NCBI GenBank assembly: GCA_910585545.1
Contig: CAJUFN010000010.1
Span: 1-64,000 of the forward strand
Direction: 5' to 3'
Length of the DNA: 64,000 nt
Source: an uncultured Lachnospiraceae bacterium
Lineage (GTDB): Bacteria > Bacillota > Clostridia > Lachnospirales > Lachnospiraceae
Part shown: piece by piece, positions 26,460 through 35,605 of the stretch
How the letters are laid out: the number at the start of each line of letters is the position of its first letter
Numbering within the stretch: the stretch's first letter is position 1
Notes under the pieces: generated by a model
Told to the model about the DNA's origin: nothing
Database searches by the model: none
The model's input: the letters and a program-made list of their open reading frames with translations, nothing else
Program-made: the position numbers and the translations under genes

Positions 26460-27905
26460 TTATGAATAAATTGACAGTGATGTGAGTTTGTGTATTGCTT
26501 GTGAAATAATCTTACTCATGTCTTCAGAGGAATAAACATATTTAGATGCAGGAAGGGAGTGGAGGAATTGGTAAAATGCCTCACATATACTGCTTTCTTC
26601 TACTGTTATAAAATCTATTTTCCGTATATTATCTATACGTATGATCTGCAAAATGTGTGTTCCCTGTAATTCAAAATAAAGGTTTTCAGGAAGCGATAAA
26701 AAGGAATCTTTTAGCATAATATCATTATGAAAAGTTTTTTGATTTTGATACTGAGTCAGTGCTTCAATTCGCTGCTGTATATTTAAAGGTGGGAAAAAAG
26801 TACCTACTTGCCCATAATATTGCCCTGTTTTGCAAAACATATCCAATCCTCGCTTTGTGAAAAATACATGATTTGTATAATTACTTTTCATCTTGATGGA
26901 ATCTATAAATTTATTTGCAATTTCCATATAATCTGGTATAAAAAGTTTCGACTGGTCTAAAAAAGTTTTTTCGCCAACAATATCAACATAACAAGGCTGA
27001 AGATGCAGATAATTGATTTCAGGAGTATTTGATGAAATATCGCTGATAAAAGAATTCCATGTATCAGTTAATGATGAGGTTCGGTGAAATAAAGGTCTTG
27101 CAAGGTCGCATATACGTTTGAATTCGGATGCATATTGTTCAATGATTTCCGGTTTGGAAAGTAAAATACTTGTGCTGAAATCCGCCGATAATAGTAAAAC
27201 ATATTGTGTGGTAATAATATAGTATGGAAGAATCAAATGCACCTGATCACTTTTGATAAGACGGCTATAGTAATAAAATACTTGATAATCCAAAGTGTCA
27301 GATAAAAACAGCGGAAATACATGGTTCATGATATCCAGATTCTCATTACTTAAAGATGCGTTCATTTGAAATTGTATCAAATGTTTCACTAAGATTTTCT
27401 TTTTATGCTGCCGATATAACCATTCCAGATATTGGATAAAAGAAGCATAGGTTCCGGGGAGGTTCGTATAAATTTCCCCATTAGTGTTTTGTGAAAATTC
27501 TTTTGTCAGCACCAGATTCATCATAAGTTTCGTATCAGAAGCCTGAGTAGAAACATTAGAAAGCAATTCAATGTTGTTAAAATCAATAAAACCGATTGTA
27601 TTCTGGTAATTATTTTTTTCCAGTTCTTTTAATGTTTTCAGAAGGTGTAAAATACTTTGTTCATTTCGATAGGCAGGTTCTCCCATGGCTTCTATTTTAT
27701 ACAATTCTAAAACTTCGTCTTCCTCTGTCTTGGATAATCTAAGTGAATGACAGAAGGTCTTTACAAATTCTATATTCGGAAGTCTTTTGCCGGTAATCAT
27801 TCTCTGTAATGCAGTTCGTTCTAAAGAAGAAGTACTTGAAAACCGATATACATTCGTACCATTTTCTGCAAGCAATTCTTTGCATTTATCACTGAATTTT
27901 GTCAT
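26460..27905 (-). CDS. Large HTH protein of unknown function
   Basis: A 481-aa soluble protein. Residues about 15-70 look like a degenerate Cro/CI helix-turn-helix (SSTSSLERTALQRMITGKRL, then FVKTFCHSLRLSKTEEDEV). The remaining 400 residues are rich in Leu, Tyr, Ile and Asn, without a motif I can name. The region is AT-rich compared with the pyr genes, which hints at acquisition. GAAAGG lies about 10 nt before the ATG. Lone regulators of this shape may sense through the C-terminal part; no target is visible. Confidence 0.6.
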   Translation of the reverse strand: MTKFSDKCKELLAENGTNVYRFSSTSSLERTALQRMITGKRLPNIEFVKTFCHSLRLSKTEEDEVLELYKIEAMGEPAYRNEQSILHLLKTLKELEKNNYQNTIGFIDFNNIELLSNVSTQASDTKLMMNLVLTKEFSQNTNGEIYTNLPGTYASFIQYLEWLYRQHKKKILVKHLIQFQMNASLSNENLDIMNHVFPLFLSDTLDYQVFYYYSRLIKSDQVHLILPYYIITTQYVLLLSADFSTSILLSKPEIIEQYASEFKRICDLARPLFHRTSSLTDTWNSFISDISSNTPEINYLHLQPCYVDIVGEKTFLDQSKLFIPDYMEIANKFIDSIKMKSNYTNHVFFTKRGLDMFCKTGQYYGQVGTFFPPLNIQQRIEALTQYQNQKTFHNDIMLKDSFLSLPENLYFELQGTHILQIIRIDNIRKIDFITVEESSICEAFYQFLHSLPASKYVYSSEDMSKIISQAIHKLTSLSIYS

Positions 27906-28199
27906 ATGTAAAACTTAACCTTTCAAAAAATATAGTTGCTGTAAGTATTATCTTAAAAAAGGAATCGTAAGTCAAGAATATCATACAGATTGAGAAAAAG
28001 GTTGTTGTGCACAGTAAGGAGCACATATTGCTGGATTGCGAGGGGCGGTGGTATAAAAGAGAGTAGATGACATTCGGGGGAATGAAAGGGGTGTGACAGA
28101 TTACTTTATTAATTGCGTTATAATTACATACTTATTAACATATCTAAATGAAATTTATATGCATATGGGCTGTAAAAATAGAGGTGGGAGTATAGTGCT
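27906..28199. other. Intergenic gap without a gene
   Basis: This 294-nt divergent gap has no credible coding frame. TATAAT at 28119-28124 could be the -10 for the Crp/Fnr gene, but no matching -35 is correctly spaced. Nothing else stands out. Confidence 0.5.
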
Positions 28200-28796
28200 A
28201 TGGAAGCGTATGATTTTTATCGTGATGTTTATCATTTGAAAGATGAAGAATTGATACAAAAATTTGCGAAAGCAACAAGACGTAAAAAGTTGAAAAAGGG
28301 TGAGTTTGTGGTTCGTATCGGTGAGATACTGAATCATGTATATTTTATGGAATCGGGCATCTTACGAGGGTATTTTTTGGATGAAGATGGAAGAGAGGTA
28401 ACGGATTGCTTTTGTGCCCAATGTGGGTGCACAGCGATGCCGTTTGGCCAAATGGAATTAAATGTACTATCGCCTATATCGATTGAGATATTGGAAGATG
28501 GAGAATTTTTTTTTGTTTCGATATCTGAAGTGATTGCATTACAAAAAGACTATTTGGAGATTACCCTTCTTTATAATCGCCTATTAATTCAAGCATTGGA
28601 GGAACATCGGAAACTGAAACAAGTATTAAACCAGTATACTGCGCTTCAGAGATATCAATGGTTTTTACAAGAATATCCAGGATTGATCGAGCGTGTCAGA
28701 AACAAATATATTGCTTCTTTCCTGGGGATAACGCCTGTGACGTTAAGCCGTCTGAGAAGGAGTTTAAGGGAGGCAGAAGAAAAAGAAGCGGAGTAG
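28200..28796 (+). CDS. Crp/Fnr-family transcriptional regulator
   Basis: A 198-aa protein with an N-terminal cupin-like effector domain (KLKKGEFVVRIGEILNHVYF, about 30-49) and a C-terminal winged helix (NKYIASFLGITPVTLSRLRR, about 166-185). The loop at 70-77 has four closely spaced cysteines (C70, C72, C75, C77), which may bind metal, a cluster or sense redox; that is speculative. GAGGTGGGA lies about 10 nt before the ATG. It is probably co-transcribed with the following membrane gene. Confidence 0.85.
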   Translation: MEAYDFYRDVYHLKDEELIQKFAKATRRKKLKKGEFVVRIGEILNHVYFMESGILRGYFLDEDGREVTDCFCAQCGCTAMPFGQMELNVLSPISIEILEDGEFFFVSISEVIALQKDYLEITLLYNRLLIQALEEHRKLKQVLNQYTALQRYQWFLQEYPGLIERVRNKYIASFLGITPVTLSRLRRSLREAEEKEAE

Positions 28797-28820
28797 TTAG
28801 AAACAGGAGGAAGCATTGAA

Positions 28821-29042
28821 ATGAAAAAATTTATTTTTGGGATAATTTTATCTGGTATTGGATTTATATATTCATTTGCTTGTTTTGTATATGCTGTTTT
28901 AAATCCATGGACTATAGATGGACAAAGTGGCTTAATCGTATCTTTTAGAGGAAATGATGTACTGATTCCCTTTTTAATTTCTACACTTATTCTTATTATA
29001 GGTATACTGATTTGTGGATATGAAGCATATAGGCAAAAGTAA
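28821..29042 (+). CDS. Small two-pass membrane protein
   Basis: A 73-aa protein with hydrophobic segments at about 3-28 and 48-66. An AGGAGG site precedes the ATG at good distance, and it lies 24 nt after the Crp/Fnr gene, with a terminator starting at its stop. I do not recognise the family; it may be a target of the neighbouring regulator. Confidence 0.65.
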   Translation: MKKFIFGIILSGIGFIYSFACFVYAVLNPWTIDGQSGLIVSFRGNDVLIPFLISTLILIIGILICGYEAYRQK

Positions 29043-29072
29043 AAGGTTGGGATTGTTTTTCCCAACCTTTTA
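29041..29072 (+). terminator. Terminator after the small membrane protein
   Basis: AAAAGGTTGGGA and TCCCAACCTTTT form a perfect 12-bp stem around a T-rich loop, ending in T/A. The symmetrical A and T ends make it usable in both directions. Confidence 0.88.
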
Positions 29073-29082
29073 TTGATATATG

Positions 29083-29184
29083 CGGAGGCAGTCAGCAAAA
29101 GCTGACCACGCTCGGCGCACAAAGCGTGCAAGCCCCTCATGAATGAGGGAATGGGGGAGTTGAAGTGGGCTTGCCCACTTTGTT
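29083..29184. repeat. 102-nt structured dispersed repeat, copy 1
   Basis: Identical at 94 of 102 positions to 45759-45860. In order it can form GTCAGC-AAAA-GCTGAC, CACGCT/AGCGTG, CCCTCAT-GA-ATGAGGG and AAGTGGGC-TT-GCCCACTT. Two of the eight differences sit in stems and keep pairing as G-T. It lies in a gap 10 nt after a terminator. It may be a mobile repeat or a structured RNA; there is no protein-coding signal. Confidence 0.75.
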
Positions 29185-29262
29185 ATGCTTATGAATGATG
29201 TAAATAATTACAAAGTATGATATTATGAGAAATAAACAAATCGGGATTTGGAGGAATTAAGT

Positions 29263-29892
29263 ATGGATAAAGACAAAAGAAAATTAACAGAAAAAGAATT
29301 GAAACGTAAAAATGACTTTGAAAAATTAAGCTCTGAAATGCAACAAAAAGGATATAAAACGAAGAATATAATTATCAATACACAACAAGCAAAGCATTTA
29401 TGTTTTTTAATTATGCTGCCATTTATAGCTTTAGCATTTTGGATATACTATCATGTGAATGGTTTTAATTTGGATTGTCTTTCAGTGGGATTTGTTGTAG
29501 CATTGATTGTGTTTATTTCATGTCTAACCATTCTGCATGAGCTAATACATGGAATTACCTGGGGGCTTTTTGCAAAAAATCATTTTCATTCGATTGATTT
29601 TGGAATTATTTGGAGTAGTTTTTCTCCATACTGCACTTGCTCCGAACTGTTGAAAAAGTGGCAGTATTTGTTAGGAACTGCTATGCCTACATTGGTTTTA
29701 GGAGGTGGGGGTGCAGTAGCTGCGGTGATGACAAATCAATTACTAATATTTTTGCTGGCAGAATACATGATTGTATCGGGTGGCGGAGATTTTCTGATTA
29801 TACTGAAAAGCATATTATACCATACTGATAAGAAAGAAAGTGTGTATTGCGACCATCCTTACGAATGTGGCTTTGTAGTTTTTGAAAAATAA
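29263..29892 (+). CDS. DUF3267 membrane metalloprotease-like protein
   Basis: A 209-aa protein with a charged N-terminal region and about four hydrophobic segments. HELIHG (an HExxH zinc-binding motif) follows the second segment, the layout of DUF3267 putative zincin proteins related to site-2-type membrane proteases. Substrate and role are unknown. GGAGGA lies 7 nt before the ATG at 29263. It is AT-rich like the rest of this accessory stretch. Confidence 0.78.
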   Translation: MDKDKRKLTEKELKRKNDFEKLSSEMQQKGYKTKNIIINTQQAKHLCFLIMLPFIALAFWIYYHVNGFNLDCLSVGFVVALIVFISCLTILHELIHGITWGLFAKNHFHSIDFGIIWSSFSPYCTCSELLKKWQYLLGTAMPTLVLGGGGAVAAVMTNQLLIFLLAEYMIVSGGGDFLIILKSILYHTDKKESVYCDHPYECGFVVFEK

Positions 29893-29959
29893 GAACTAAT
29901 ATTACAAATTCTGGTTTGTAGCAGACCGTTTTTCGTACATTTTTAAGGAAGTTCCTCGA

Positions 29960-29988
29960 TTGAAATCATAGGAAATATATGATAAAAT
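29960..29988 (+). promoter_or_regulatory. Promoter of pyrE
   Basis: TTGAAA (29960-29965), 17-nt spacer, TAAAAT (29983-29988) with extended TGA. The roughly 130-nt leader to pyrE has hairpins TTTACAT/ATGTAAA (30026-30052 area) and GGGC-GAGAAAA-GCCC. Regulation by attenuation is possible but unproven. Confidence 0.75.
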
Positions 29989-30125
29989 TGAGAAGATTTA
30001 ATAGTTCTTTTCCCGATTTTGCCTTCTTTACATTACATATTAAATGATGTAAAAATGGTGTAGTAGGGGATAAAAATAGAAAATAAGGGCGAGAAAAGCC
30101 CGTAAATACGGAGGTTTTAAGAAAT

Positions 30126-30806
30126 ATGGAACAATATAAACAGGAATTTATAGAGTTTATGGTAGAGAGCAAGGTGCTCAAGTTTGGAGATTTTACATTG
30201 AAAAGTGGAAGGAAATCTCCGTTTTTTATGAATGCAGGAGCGTATGTGACAGGTTCCCAGCTGAAAAAATTAGGCGAGTATTATGCGAAAGCGATTCACA
30301 ATACATATGGAGATGATTTTGACGTGTTGTTTGGACCGGCTTATAAAGGGATCCCGCTTGCTGTAGTGACGGCGATGGCATACAGTGAATTATATGGAAA
30401 GGAAGTACGTTATTGCTCTGACCGTAAAGAAGAGAAAGATCACGGTGCAGATAAAGGAAGTTTTCTTGGAAGTAAATTACAAGATGGTGACCGTGTGATC
30501 ATGATTGAAGACGTGACAACATCCGGAAAATCTATGGAAGAGACGGTACCGAAGGTAAAGGGAGCAGCGGATGTGACCATTGTAGGGCTTATGGTATCCC
30601 TTGATCGTATGGAAGTGGGAAAAGGCGGAGTAAAATGTGCGCTTGATGAAGTGAAAGATTTATATGGATTTGAAACTGCTGCAATTGTATCTATGGCAGA
30701 GGTTGTGGAGTGTCTGTATAATAAAGAATGTAATGGTGAAATTGTGATCGATGATACATTAAAGGCTGCGATTGACGCATACTATGAACAATACGGAGCA
30801 AAATAG
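30126..30806 (+). CDS. pyrE: Orotate phosphoribosyltransferase
   Basis: Joins orotate to PRPP to give OMP. At 226 aa, VIMIEDVTTSGKS is the PRPP-binding loop, and FGPAYKGIPLA and CSDRKEEKDHG (the flexible catalytic loop) are intact. ACGGAGG precedes the ATG. It completes the pathway with pyrC-F-K-D but has its own promoter and is split from them by accessory genes. Confidence 0.95.
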   Translation: MEQYKQEFIEFMVESKVLKFGDFTLKSGRKSPFFMNAGAYVTGSQLKKLGEYYAKAIHNTYGDDFDVLFGPAYKGIPLAVVTAMAYSELYGKEVRYCSDRKEEKDHGADKGSFLGSKLQDGDRVIMIEDVTTSGKSMEETVPKVKGAADVTIVGLMVSLDRMEVGKGGVKCALDEVKDLYGFETAAIVSMAEVVECLYNKECNGEIVIDDTLKAAIDAYYEQYGAK

Positions 30807-30818
30807 AGGGGGATTTCT

Positions 30819-30971
30819 ATGGAAGAAAAAGTATATAGAACTATGAAGCTTGTCGGCAGCGGAAATATTGTGATAGGGATTGTTATGATTGTAATAGGGC
30901 TTGCTGCAGGGATTGTTTCCATTGTCAGTGGGGCACATCTTTTGAAACGTAAAGGGGAATTAACATTTTAG
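30819..30971 (+). CDS. Small single-pass membrane protein
   Basis: A 50-aa reading frame with an AGAGGGGG site just before its ATG, 12 nt after pyrE. Residues about 16-38 are one hydrophobic helix rich in Gly, Ile and Val, followed by LLKRKGEL. Function unknown. The good start site and operon position support it as real. Confidence 0.65.
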   Translation: MEEKVYRTMKLVGSGNIVIGIVMIVIGLAAGIVSIVSGAHLLKRKGELTF

Positions 30972-30986
30972 CGAAAGGGAACCATT

Positions 30987-31460
30987 TTGAATGCTAAGAA
31001 CAGAAAAAGAATACGCATACTGGGGAAATTATTGTTTGTGCTGTATATTGCATTTTTGATTTATTTTTTAATATTTTCGGACTGGTATGGCAGAAGCGGA
31101 GAATTTCGGGAGTTCCGCTATAATTTGGAGTTATTTAAAGAAATTAAAAGGTTTTGGAATTACAGAGAGCAGCTTGGGTGGTTTTCTACGTGTACGAATC
31201 TTATTGGAAACGTAGTGATTTTCGTGCCGTTTGGATTTTTTTTGCCGATGGCAAGTAAACACAGAAGTTTTCTGGTGACGCTTAGTTACAGTTTTGGGGT
31301 CAGTCTTTGCGTGGAAGTATTTCAGTTTTTTGCCAGAGTAGGATCCTTTGACGTAGACGATTTGCTGCTTAATACAATCGGAGGAATGGCGGGTTACATC
31401 CTGTTTGTCATTTGCAATGCCATAAGGAGAAGTCATGATACAAAAAAGAGACGCGGGTAG
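30987..31460 (+). CDS. VanZ-family membrane protein
   Basis: A 157-aa protein with about four membrane segments and the VanZ pattern NLIGNVVIFVPFGFFLP (about 71-87) and DVDDLLLNTIGG. VanZ gives low-level teicoplanin resistance in some enterococci; the wider family's role is unknown, so this is not evidence of resistance. The start is a TTG at 30987 with AAAGGGA 6 nt before it; the ATG at 30990 is in another frame. Confidence 0.85.
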   Translation: MNAKNRKRIRILGKLLFVLYIAFLIYFLIFSDWYGRSGEFREFRYNLELFKEIKRFWNYREQLGWFSTCTNLIGNVVIFVPFGFFLPMASKHRSFLVTLSYSFGVSLCVEVFQFFARVGSFDVDDLLLNTIGGMAGYILFVICNAIRRSHDTKKRRG

Positions 31461-31806
31461 AACATATATAAGATTAAAGGAACATAAGAGAAGACGAAGT
31501 GAACGCGGCGGCGAGTTAAGATTGAAGCCTTCCAAAGGGGGCAGGATATCTTGTATGATTGCAGGATTTGTGTTTTTGGTTTATTTTCTGCTGCTGCTGA
31601 CGGCGTACATAAATAGAGGAGAGACACCGGCGGTGACAGGGGCGCTTGGGCTTATTATTATGATTGCCGGCTGGTTTGGTGTTGCGATCGGTGTTCGGGG
31701 ATTACGTGAGATAGAGAAAGATTACAGGTCATGCAGAGTGGGAATTGTTCTGAATGGAATCCTGGCATTTAGTTTGACAGCATTATTTCTCGGAGGATTA
31801 TTTTAA
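31435..31806 (+). CDS. Membrane protein of unknown function
   Basis: A 123-aa protein with a basic N-terminal region (EHKRRRSERGG) and three hydrophobic segments (about 38-58, 68-87, 102-122). It starts inside the end of the VanZ gene with AAGGAG upstream and ends where the aminopeptidase gene begins, so the three are one unit. Probably a DUF6142-like family, low certainty. Confidence 0.7.
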   Translation: MIQKRDAGRTYIRLKEHKRRRSERGGELRLKPSKGGRISCMIAGFVFLVYFLLLLTAYINRGETPAVTGALGLIIMIAGWFGVAIGVRGLREIEKDYRSCRVGIVLNGILAFSLTALFLGGLF

Positions 31807-33864
31807 ATGATAATATGGAAACAGGAAGAAAATGAGTTGGCGGATGAACGTTTTGCCTTGGCAAAGGAAAGGCTTTGCGATATTTTAACAGAAGAGAGTG
31901 TAAATGAGCCGTATCTTGGATATTTCCGGGAGACGGCGAAGTTTCTTTTGGAACTTACAAAAATCGGGACAAGAGAAGAAGCGGATATATCAATGACATC
32001 CTTGCAGCAGGAAAATAAGATGCTTTATGAAGATATTTTGCCGGAAAATTATGGGATAAGTTATGCGAATCCTGAGTATGCGGTGCAAAAGTTTGGCGAG
32101 GAGTATGGTACGCTTCTTAGTTTTCTTTATACGGAGATGCGTGGCGGTATTGCTTATGCATATGAAGGACGTCTTTCTTATTTGACGATTCTATCGGAGT
32201 TGTTCATTGAGATTTATAATAATTTTGAGGAACAGATGCCGGATGTGAAGGAACTGAAAAATGTGATTTACTGGTATGTCAGCGATTATTGCGACGTGTT
32301 TTATGCGGATCGTATCCGGGAACAGATACTGCCGCAATATTCGTTTGCGGCAGAACATGTGAAAACATGCAGCTTAAATGATTTGCGGTATTTATATGCG
32401 TATGGGGAATATATTTCTGAAAATGAAATCCGTATGGCAGAATTTATCAATGCATTACCACAGGAGACGATTGCGAAGATGGCGGATGTATATACAGAAG
32501 GCTATCGGATGGGATTTGTTAATGGAAATAAGCCGCTTCATAAAAAATCGACAGTGGAAATCCGGTTTCCGATCGGGTTTGAGCGAGTTGTGAAAAGGGC
32601 GATGGAAAATTTTGAAAAAATGGGTCTTCAGACAACGATTCTTCGTCCGGGAGTGAGTGTGCTTACGAAAAAAGGTGTACACAAGATTGGGTATAGCGGA
32701 ACGTCTGCGAATAAGCAGTATGATTATGATCACAGGGAAGACCTTGGATTGATTTTGGACAAGAAGTTTGTGGAGCGCAAACTTGATGTTGCAAAAAATG
32801 TGTATGAGCAGTATAAAGAAGCAGCGGAAAAATATGCAGGTCCGGCGGTGATAGAGACTTTTGGGGAAGAACCGTTTGCGCCGGAAACGAATCCGTATGC
32901 GATTGTATTTACGAAAAAGCAAAAAGAATTGTCCGTACGAGGCGACAGCAAGATGAGCCAGATGACGAATCATTATATTAAGGGTGAGGAGCGCAGTTTT
33001 ACGATTATTTCGTATCCGGTACCGGAGATTGGGGAGAAGTTTGAAGAGATTTTTGCGGAAGTCATTAAAATCAATACATTGGATGCGGATGTGTATGAGA
33101 AGGTGCAGCAGACGCTTATCGATGCATTAGATCAGGGAGAATATGTCCATATTCTTGGAAAAGACGAGAATAAGACGGATTTGAAGGTACAGTTGTATCG
33201 GTTATCCAATCCGGATAAACAAACCATTTTCGAAAATTGTGTGGCGGATGTGAATATTCCGGTGGGCGAGGTGTTTACGTCACCGGTGTTGGAGGGGACG
33301 AATGGGACTCTTCATGTGAGTAAAGTATATTTGAATGAGTTGTTATATAAGAATCTGGAAATGGAATTCGTGGATGGGAAGATTGTTTCTTACAATTGTA
33401 CGAATTTTGAGAAGAAAGAGGACAACAAAAAGTATATAGAGGATAATATTTTGTATAATCATCCGACATTGCCGCTTGGGGAGTTTGCTATCGGCACGAA
33501 TACGACTGCTTATGTGGTTGCGAAAAAATACGATATCCATGATAAGATGACGATTCTTATTGCCGAGAAGATGGGGCCGCATTTTGCAGTAGGCGATACG
33601 TGCTATTCGTGGAGTGAGGATACGAAGGTATATAATCCAAATGGCAAGGAAATTGTGGCAAGGGATAATTCGGTGTCTATTTTGCGGAAGACAGATTTGG
33701 CATCGGCGTATTTTCAGTGTCATACGGACATCACGATTCCGTATGAGGAAATTGCGGAGATTTGCGTAGTGACGGAGGATGGAAAGAACATTGTACTTTT
33801 AAAGGATGGAAGATTTGTCCTTAAGGGTACAGAAGTGTTGAACGAACCATTTGAGGAAATGTAG
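31807..33864 (+). CDS. M29-family aminopeptidase with a large N-terminal extension
   Basis: A 685-aa cytosolic metallopeptidase. The second half matches the M29 (AmpS/AmpT) family, and the expected two-metal ligands are visible: E488 (GEVFTSP), E559 (LGEFAIGTN), H592 with its following Tyr (HFAVGDTCY), and H639 and D641 (CHTD). It would remove N-terminal residues from peptides. The protein is far longer than the usual roughly 410 aa because of a Tyr- and Glu-rich N-terminal region (about 1-250) I cannot assign. It begins directly after the previous gene. Confidence 0.82.
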   Translation: MIIWKQEENELADERFALAKERLCDILTEESVNEPYLGYFRETAKFLLELTKIGTREEADISMTSLQQENKMLYEDILPENYGISYANPEYAVQKFGEEYGTLLSFLYTEMRGGIAYAYEGRLSYLTILSELFIEIYNNFEEQMPDVKELKNVIYWYVSDYCDVFYADRIREQILPQYSFAAEHVKTCSLNDLRYLYAYGEYISENEIRMAEFINALPQETIAKMADVYTEGYRMGFVNGNKPLHKKSTVEIRFPIGFERVVKRAMENFEKMGLQTTILRPGVSVLTKKGVHKIGYSGTSANKQYDYDHREDLGLILDKKFVERKLDVAKNVYEQYKEAAEKYAGPAVIETFGEEPFAPETNPYAIVFTKKQKELSVRGDSKMSQMTNHYIKGEERSFTIISYPVPEIGEKFEEIFAEVIKINTLDADVYEKVQQTLIDALDQGEYVHILGKDENKTDLKVQLYRLSNPDKQTIFENCVADVNIPVGEVFTSPVLEGTNGTLHVSKVYLNELLYKNLEMEFVDGKIVSYNCTNFEKKEDNKKYIEDNILYNHPTLPLGEFAIGTNTTAYVVAKKYDIHDKMTILIAEKMGPHFAVGDTCYSWSEDTKVYNPNGKEIVARDNSVSILRKTDLASAYFQCHTDITIPYEEIAEICVVTEDGKNIVLLKDGRFVLKGTEVLNEPFEEM

Positions 33865-33870
33865 TGTGTA

Positions 33871-33904
33871 AAGCAGCTGATCCGAGCTGTTATGAATGAA
33901 CTGT
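33871..33904. repeat. Copy B of a 34-nt dispersed intergenic repeat
   Basis: 29 of 34 bases match 17412-17445. It begins 6 nt after the aminopeptidase stop and lies before the purE promoter. Confidence 0.45.
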
Positions 33905-33937
33905 GATATTTTTTGCGAGCTGTGATTGTAAAAAAAT

Positions 33938-33966
33938 TTGACAGTATAAATAAGAACAGGTAAAAT
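33938..33966 (+). promoter_or_regulatory. Promoter of the pur genes
   Basis: TTGACA (33938-33943), 17-nt spacer, TAAAAT (33961-33966). CTCATTATGAG (33969-33979) is a small palindrome near the expected transcription start. The leader is about 40 nt, too short for a purine riboswitch. Confidence 0.85.
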
Positions 33967-34014
33967 ATCTCATTATGAGGAAATAACAGAAATCAAATGA
34001 AGAGAGGTAATATT

Positions 34015-34527
34015 ATGCCAAAAGTTGGGATTGTGATGGGCAGCGACTCTGACATGAAGGTTATGAGCAAGGCTGCGGATATGTTGGAAAAACTTGGTGT
34101 GGAATATGAGATAACAATTATCTCTGCACATCGTGAACCGGATGTGTTTTTTGAGTATGCAAAATCGGCAGAAGAAAAAGATTTTAAAGTGATTATTGCA
34201 GGAGCCGGAATGGCAGCGCATCTTCCGGGGATGTGTGCAGCGATTTTCCCGATGCCGGTAATTGGCATTCCGATGTCCGGAAAGAACTTAGAGGGTGTAG
34301 ATGCACTGTATTCGATCGTGCAGATGCCGCCTGGAATTCCGGTTGCAACTGTTGCAATTGACGGCGGAATGAATGCAGCGCTTTTGGCTGCAAGAATTCT
34401 TGCGACATCCGATTCGGAGTTGTTGGAAAGATTGAAAGCATATTCCAGGGAGATGAAAGAAACGGTACAGGCAAAAGCTGAGAAGTTAGATAGATTGGGA
34501 CATAAAGAATATCTGAATCAGATGTAA
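34015..34527 (+). CDS. purE: N5-carboxyaminoimidazole ribonucleotide mutase
   Basis: Purine synthesis, moves the carboxyl group of N5-CAIR to give CAIR. 170 aa: GSDSDMKVM near the start and ISAHREPD bind the substrate. AGAGAGG lies 8 nt before the ATG at 34015; an in-frame ATG at 33997 would overlap that site. First gene of purE-M-N-D. Confidence 0.95.
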   Translation: MPKVGIVMGSDSDMKVMSKAADMLEKLGVEYEITIISAHREPDVFFEYAKSAEEKDFKVIIAGAGMAAHLPGMCAAIFPMPVIGIPMSGKNLEGVDALYSIVQMPPGIPVATVAIDGGMNAALLAARILATSDSELLERLKAYSREMKETVQAKAEKLDRLGHKEYLNQM

Positions 34528-34579
34528 AAAAATCAATACAATTACAAAAGCAGCCGAAAGGCTGGATGGAGGAGAAATT

Positions 34580-35605
34580 ATGGATTACAAGAGCGCAGGA
34601 GTAGATATCGAGGCTGGATACAAATCAGTGGAATTGATGAAAAAACATATTAAGGAGACGATGAGACCGGAGGTTCTGACGAATATTGGAGGTTTTTCGG
34701 GAGCGTTTTCTATGGAAAAGTTTAAAAATATGGAGAAACCGACTTTAGTATCCGGAACAGACGGCGTGGGAACCAAACTGAAACTTGCATTTATTTTAGA
34801 CAAGCATGATACGATCGGAATTGATTGTGTGGCTATGTGTGTGAATGATATTGCATGTGCAGGCGGGGAACCATTATTTTTCCTGGATTACATTGCTTGC
34901 GGAAAAAATGAACCAGAGAAAATTGCGACTATTGTGAGTGGTGTTGCTGATGGTTGTAAGCAGTCTGATGCAGCGTTGATCGGCGGCGAGACGGCAGAGA
35001 TGCCGGGATTCTATCCGGTGGATGAATATGATCTTGCGGGATTTGCGGTTGGTGTCGTAGATGAGAAGGATTTGATTACAGGAAAAGAGTTAAAGGATGG
35101 AGATGTGTTGATTGGTATGGCATCTTCCGGAGTTCACAGTAATGGATTTTCTTTGGTAAGAAAAGTGTTTGAGATGAATGAAGCGTCTTTGAAGACTTAT
35201 CATGACAGTCTTGGAACTACGCTTGGCGAGGCTCTTTTGGCGCCGACGAAGATTTATGTAAAGGCACTTCGTACGATAAAAGAGGCTGGTGTGAAAATTA
35301 AAGCTTGCAGCCATATTACGGGCGGTGGTTTTTATGAGAATATTCCACGTATGCTTTGTGATGGTGTGCGCGCGGTTGTGGAGAAGGACAGCTATCCGAT
35401 TCCGCCGATTTTCAAAATGCTTGCAGAAAAAGGCGATATTAAAGAAGAAATCATGTACAATACATTTAACATGGGGCTTGGTATGATTGTTGCGGTAGAC
35501 AAGGATGATGTAGAGGCGACAATGAAGGCGATTGAAGCAGCGGGCGAAGCAGGATACATAGTTGGACACATTGAGAATGGAGAAAAAGGAGTAAGCTTAT
35601 GTTAA
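34580..35605 (+). CDS. purM: Phosphoribosylformylglycinamidine cyclo-ligase
   Basis: Forms AIR from FGAM with ATP. 341 aa with [24 protein letters not shown] and [14 protein letters not shown] in the right order. A CAGCC-GAAA-GGCTG hairpin (34551-34564) and GGAGG lie in the short gap before it. It overlaps purN by 7 nt. Confidence 0.96.
   Translation: MDYKSAGVDIEAGYKSVELMKKHIKETMRPEVLTNIGGFSGAFSMEKFKNMEKPTLVSGTDGVGTKLKLAFILDKHDTIGIDCVAMCVNDIACAGGEPLFFLDYIACGKNEPEKIATIVSGVADGCKQSDAALIGGETAEMPGFYPVDEYDLAGFAVGVVDEKDLITGKELKDGDVLIGMASSGVHSNGFSLVRKVFEMNEASLKTYHDSLGTTLGEALLAPTKIYVKALRTIKEAGVKIKACSHITGGGFYENIPRMLCDGVRAVVEKDSYPIPPIFKMLAEKGDIKEEIMYNTFNMGLGMIVAVDKDDVEATMKAIEAAGEAGYIVGHIENGEKGVSLC

Noticed and set aside
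28655..29140. Minus-strand frame starting in the 102-nt repeat, encoding a peptide with RGQLLLTASA
   Set aside because: The similar peptide read from 45718-46158 comes only from the DNA repeat itself, and the rest of each frame runs antisense into unrelated genes.
30987..31460. Glycopeptide resistance locus because of VanZ
   Set aside because: No vanHAX or other resistance genes nearby; VanZ-like proteins are common in Clostridia without resistance.
34000..34014. Purine riboswitch upstream of purE
   Set aside because: The leader between promoter and start is only about 40 nt and has no purine-aptamer sequence.
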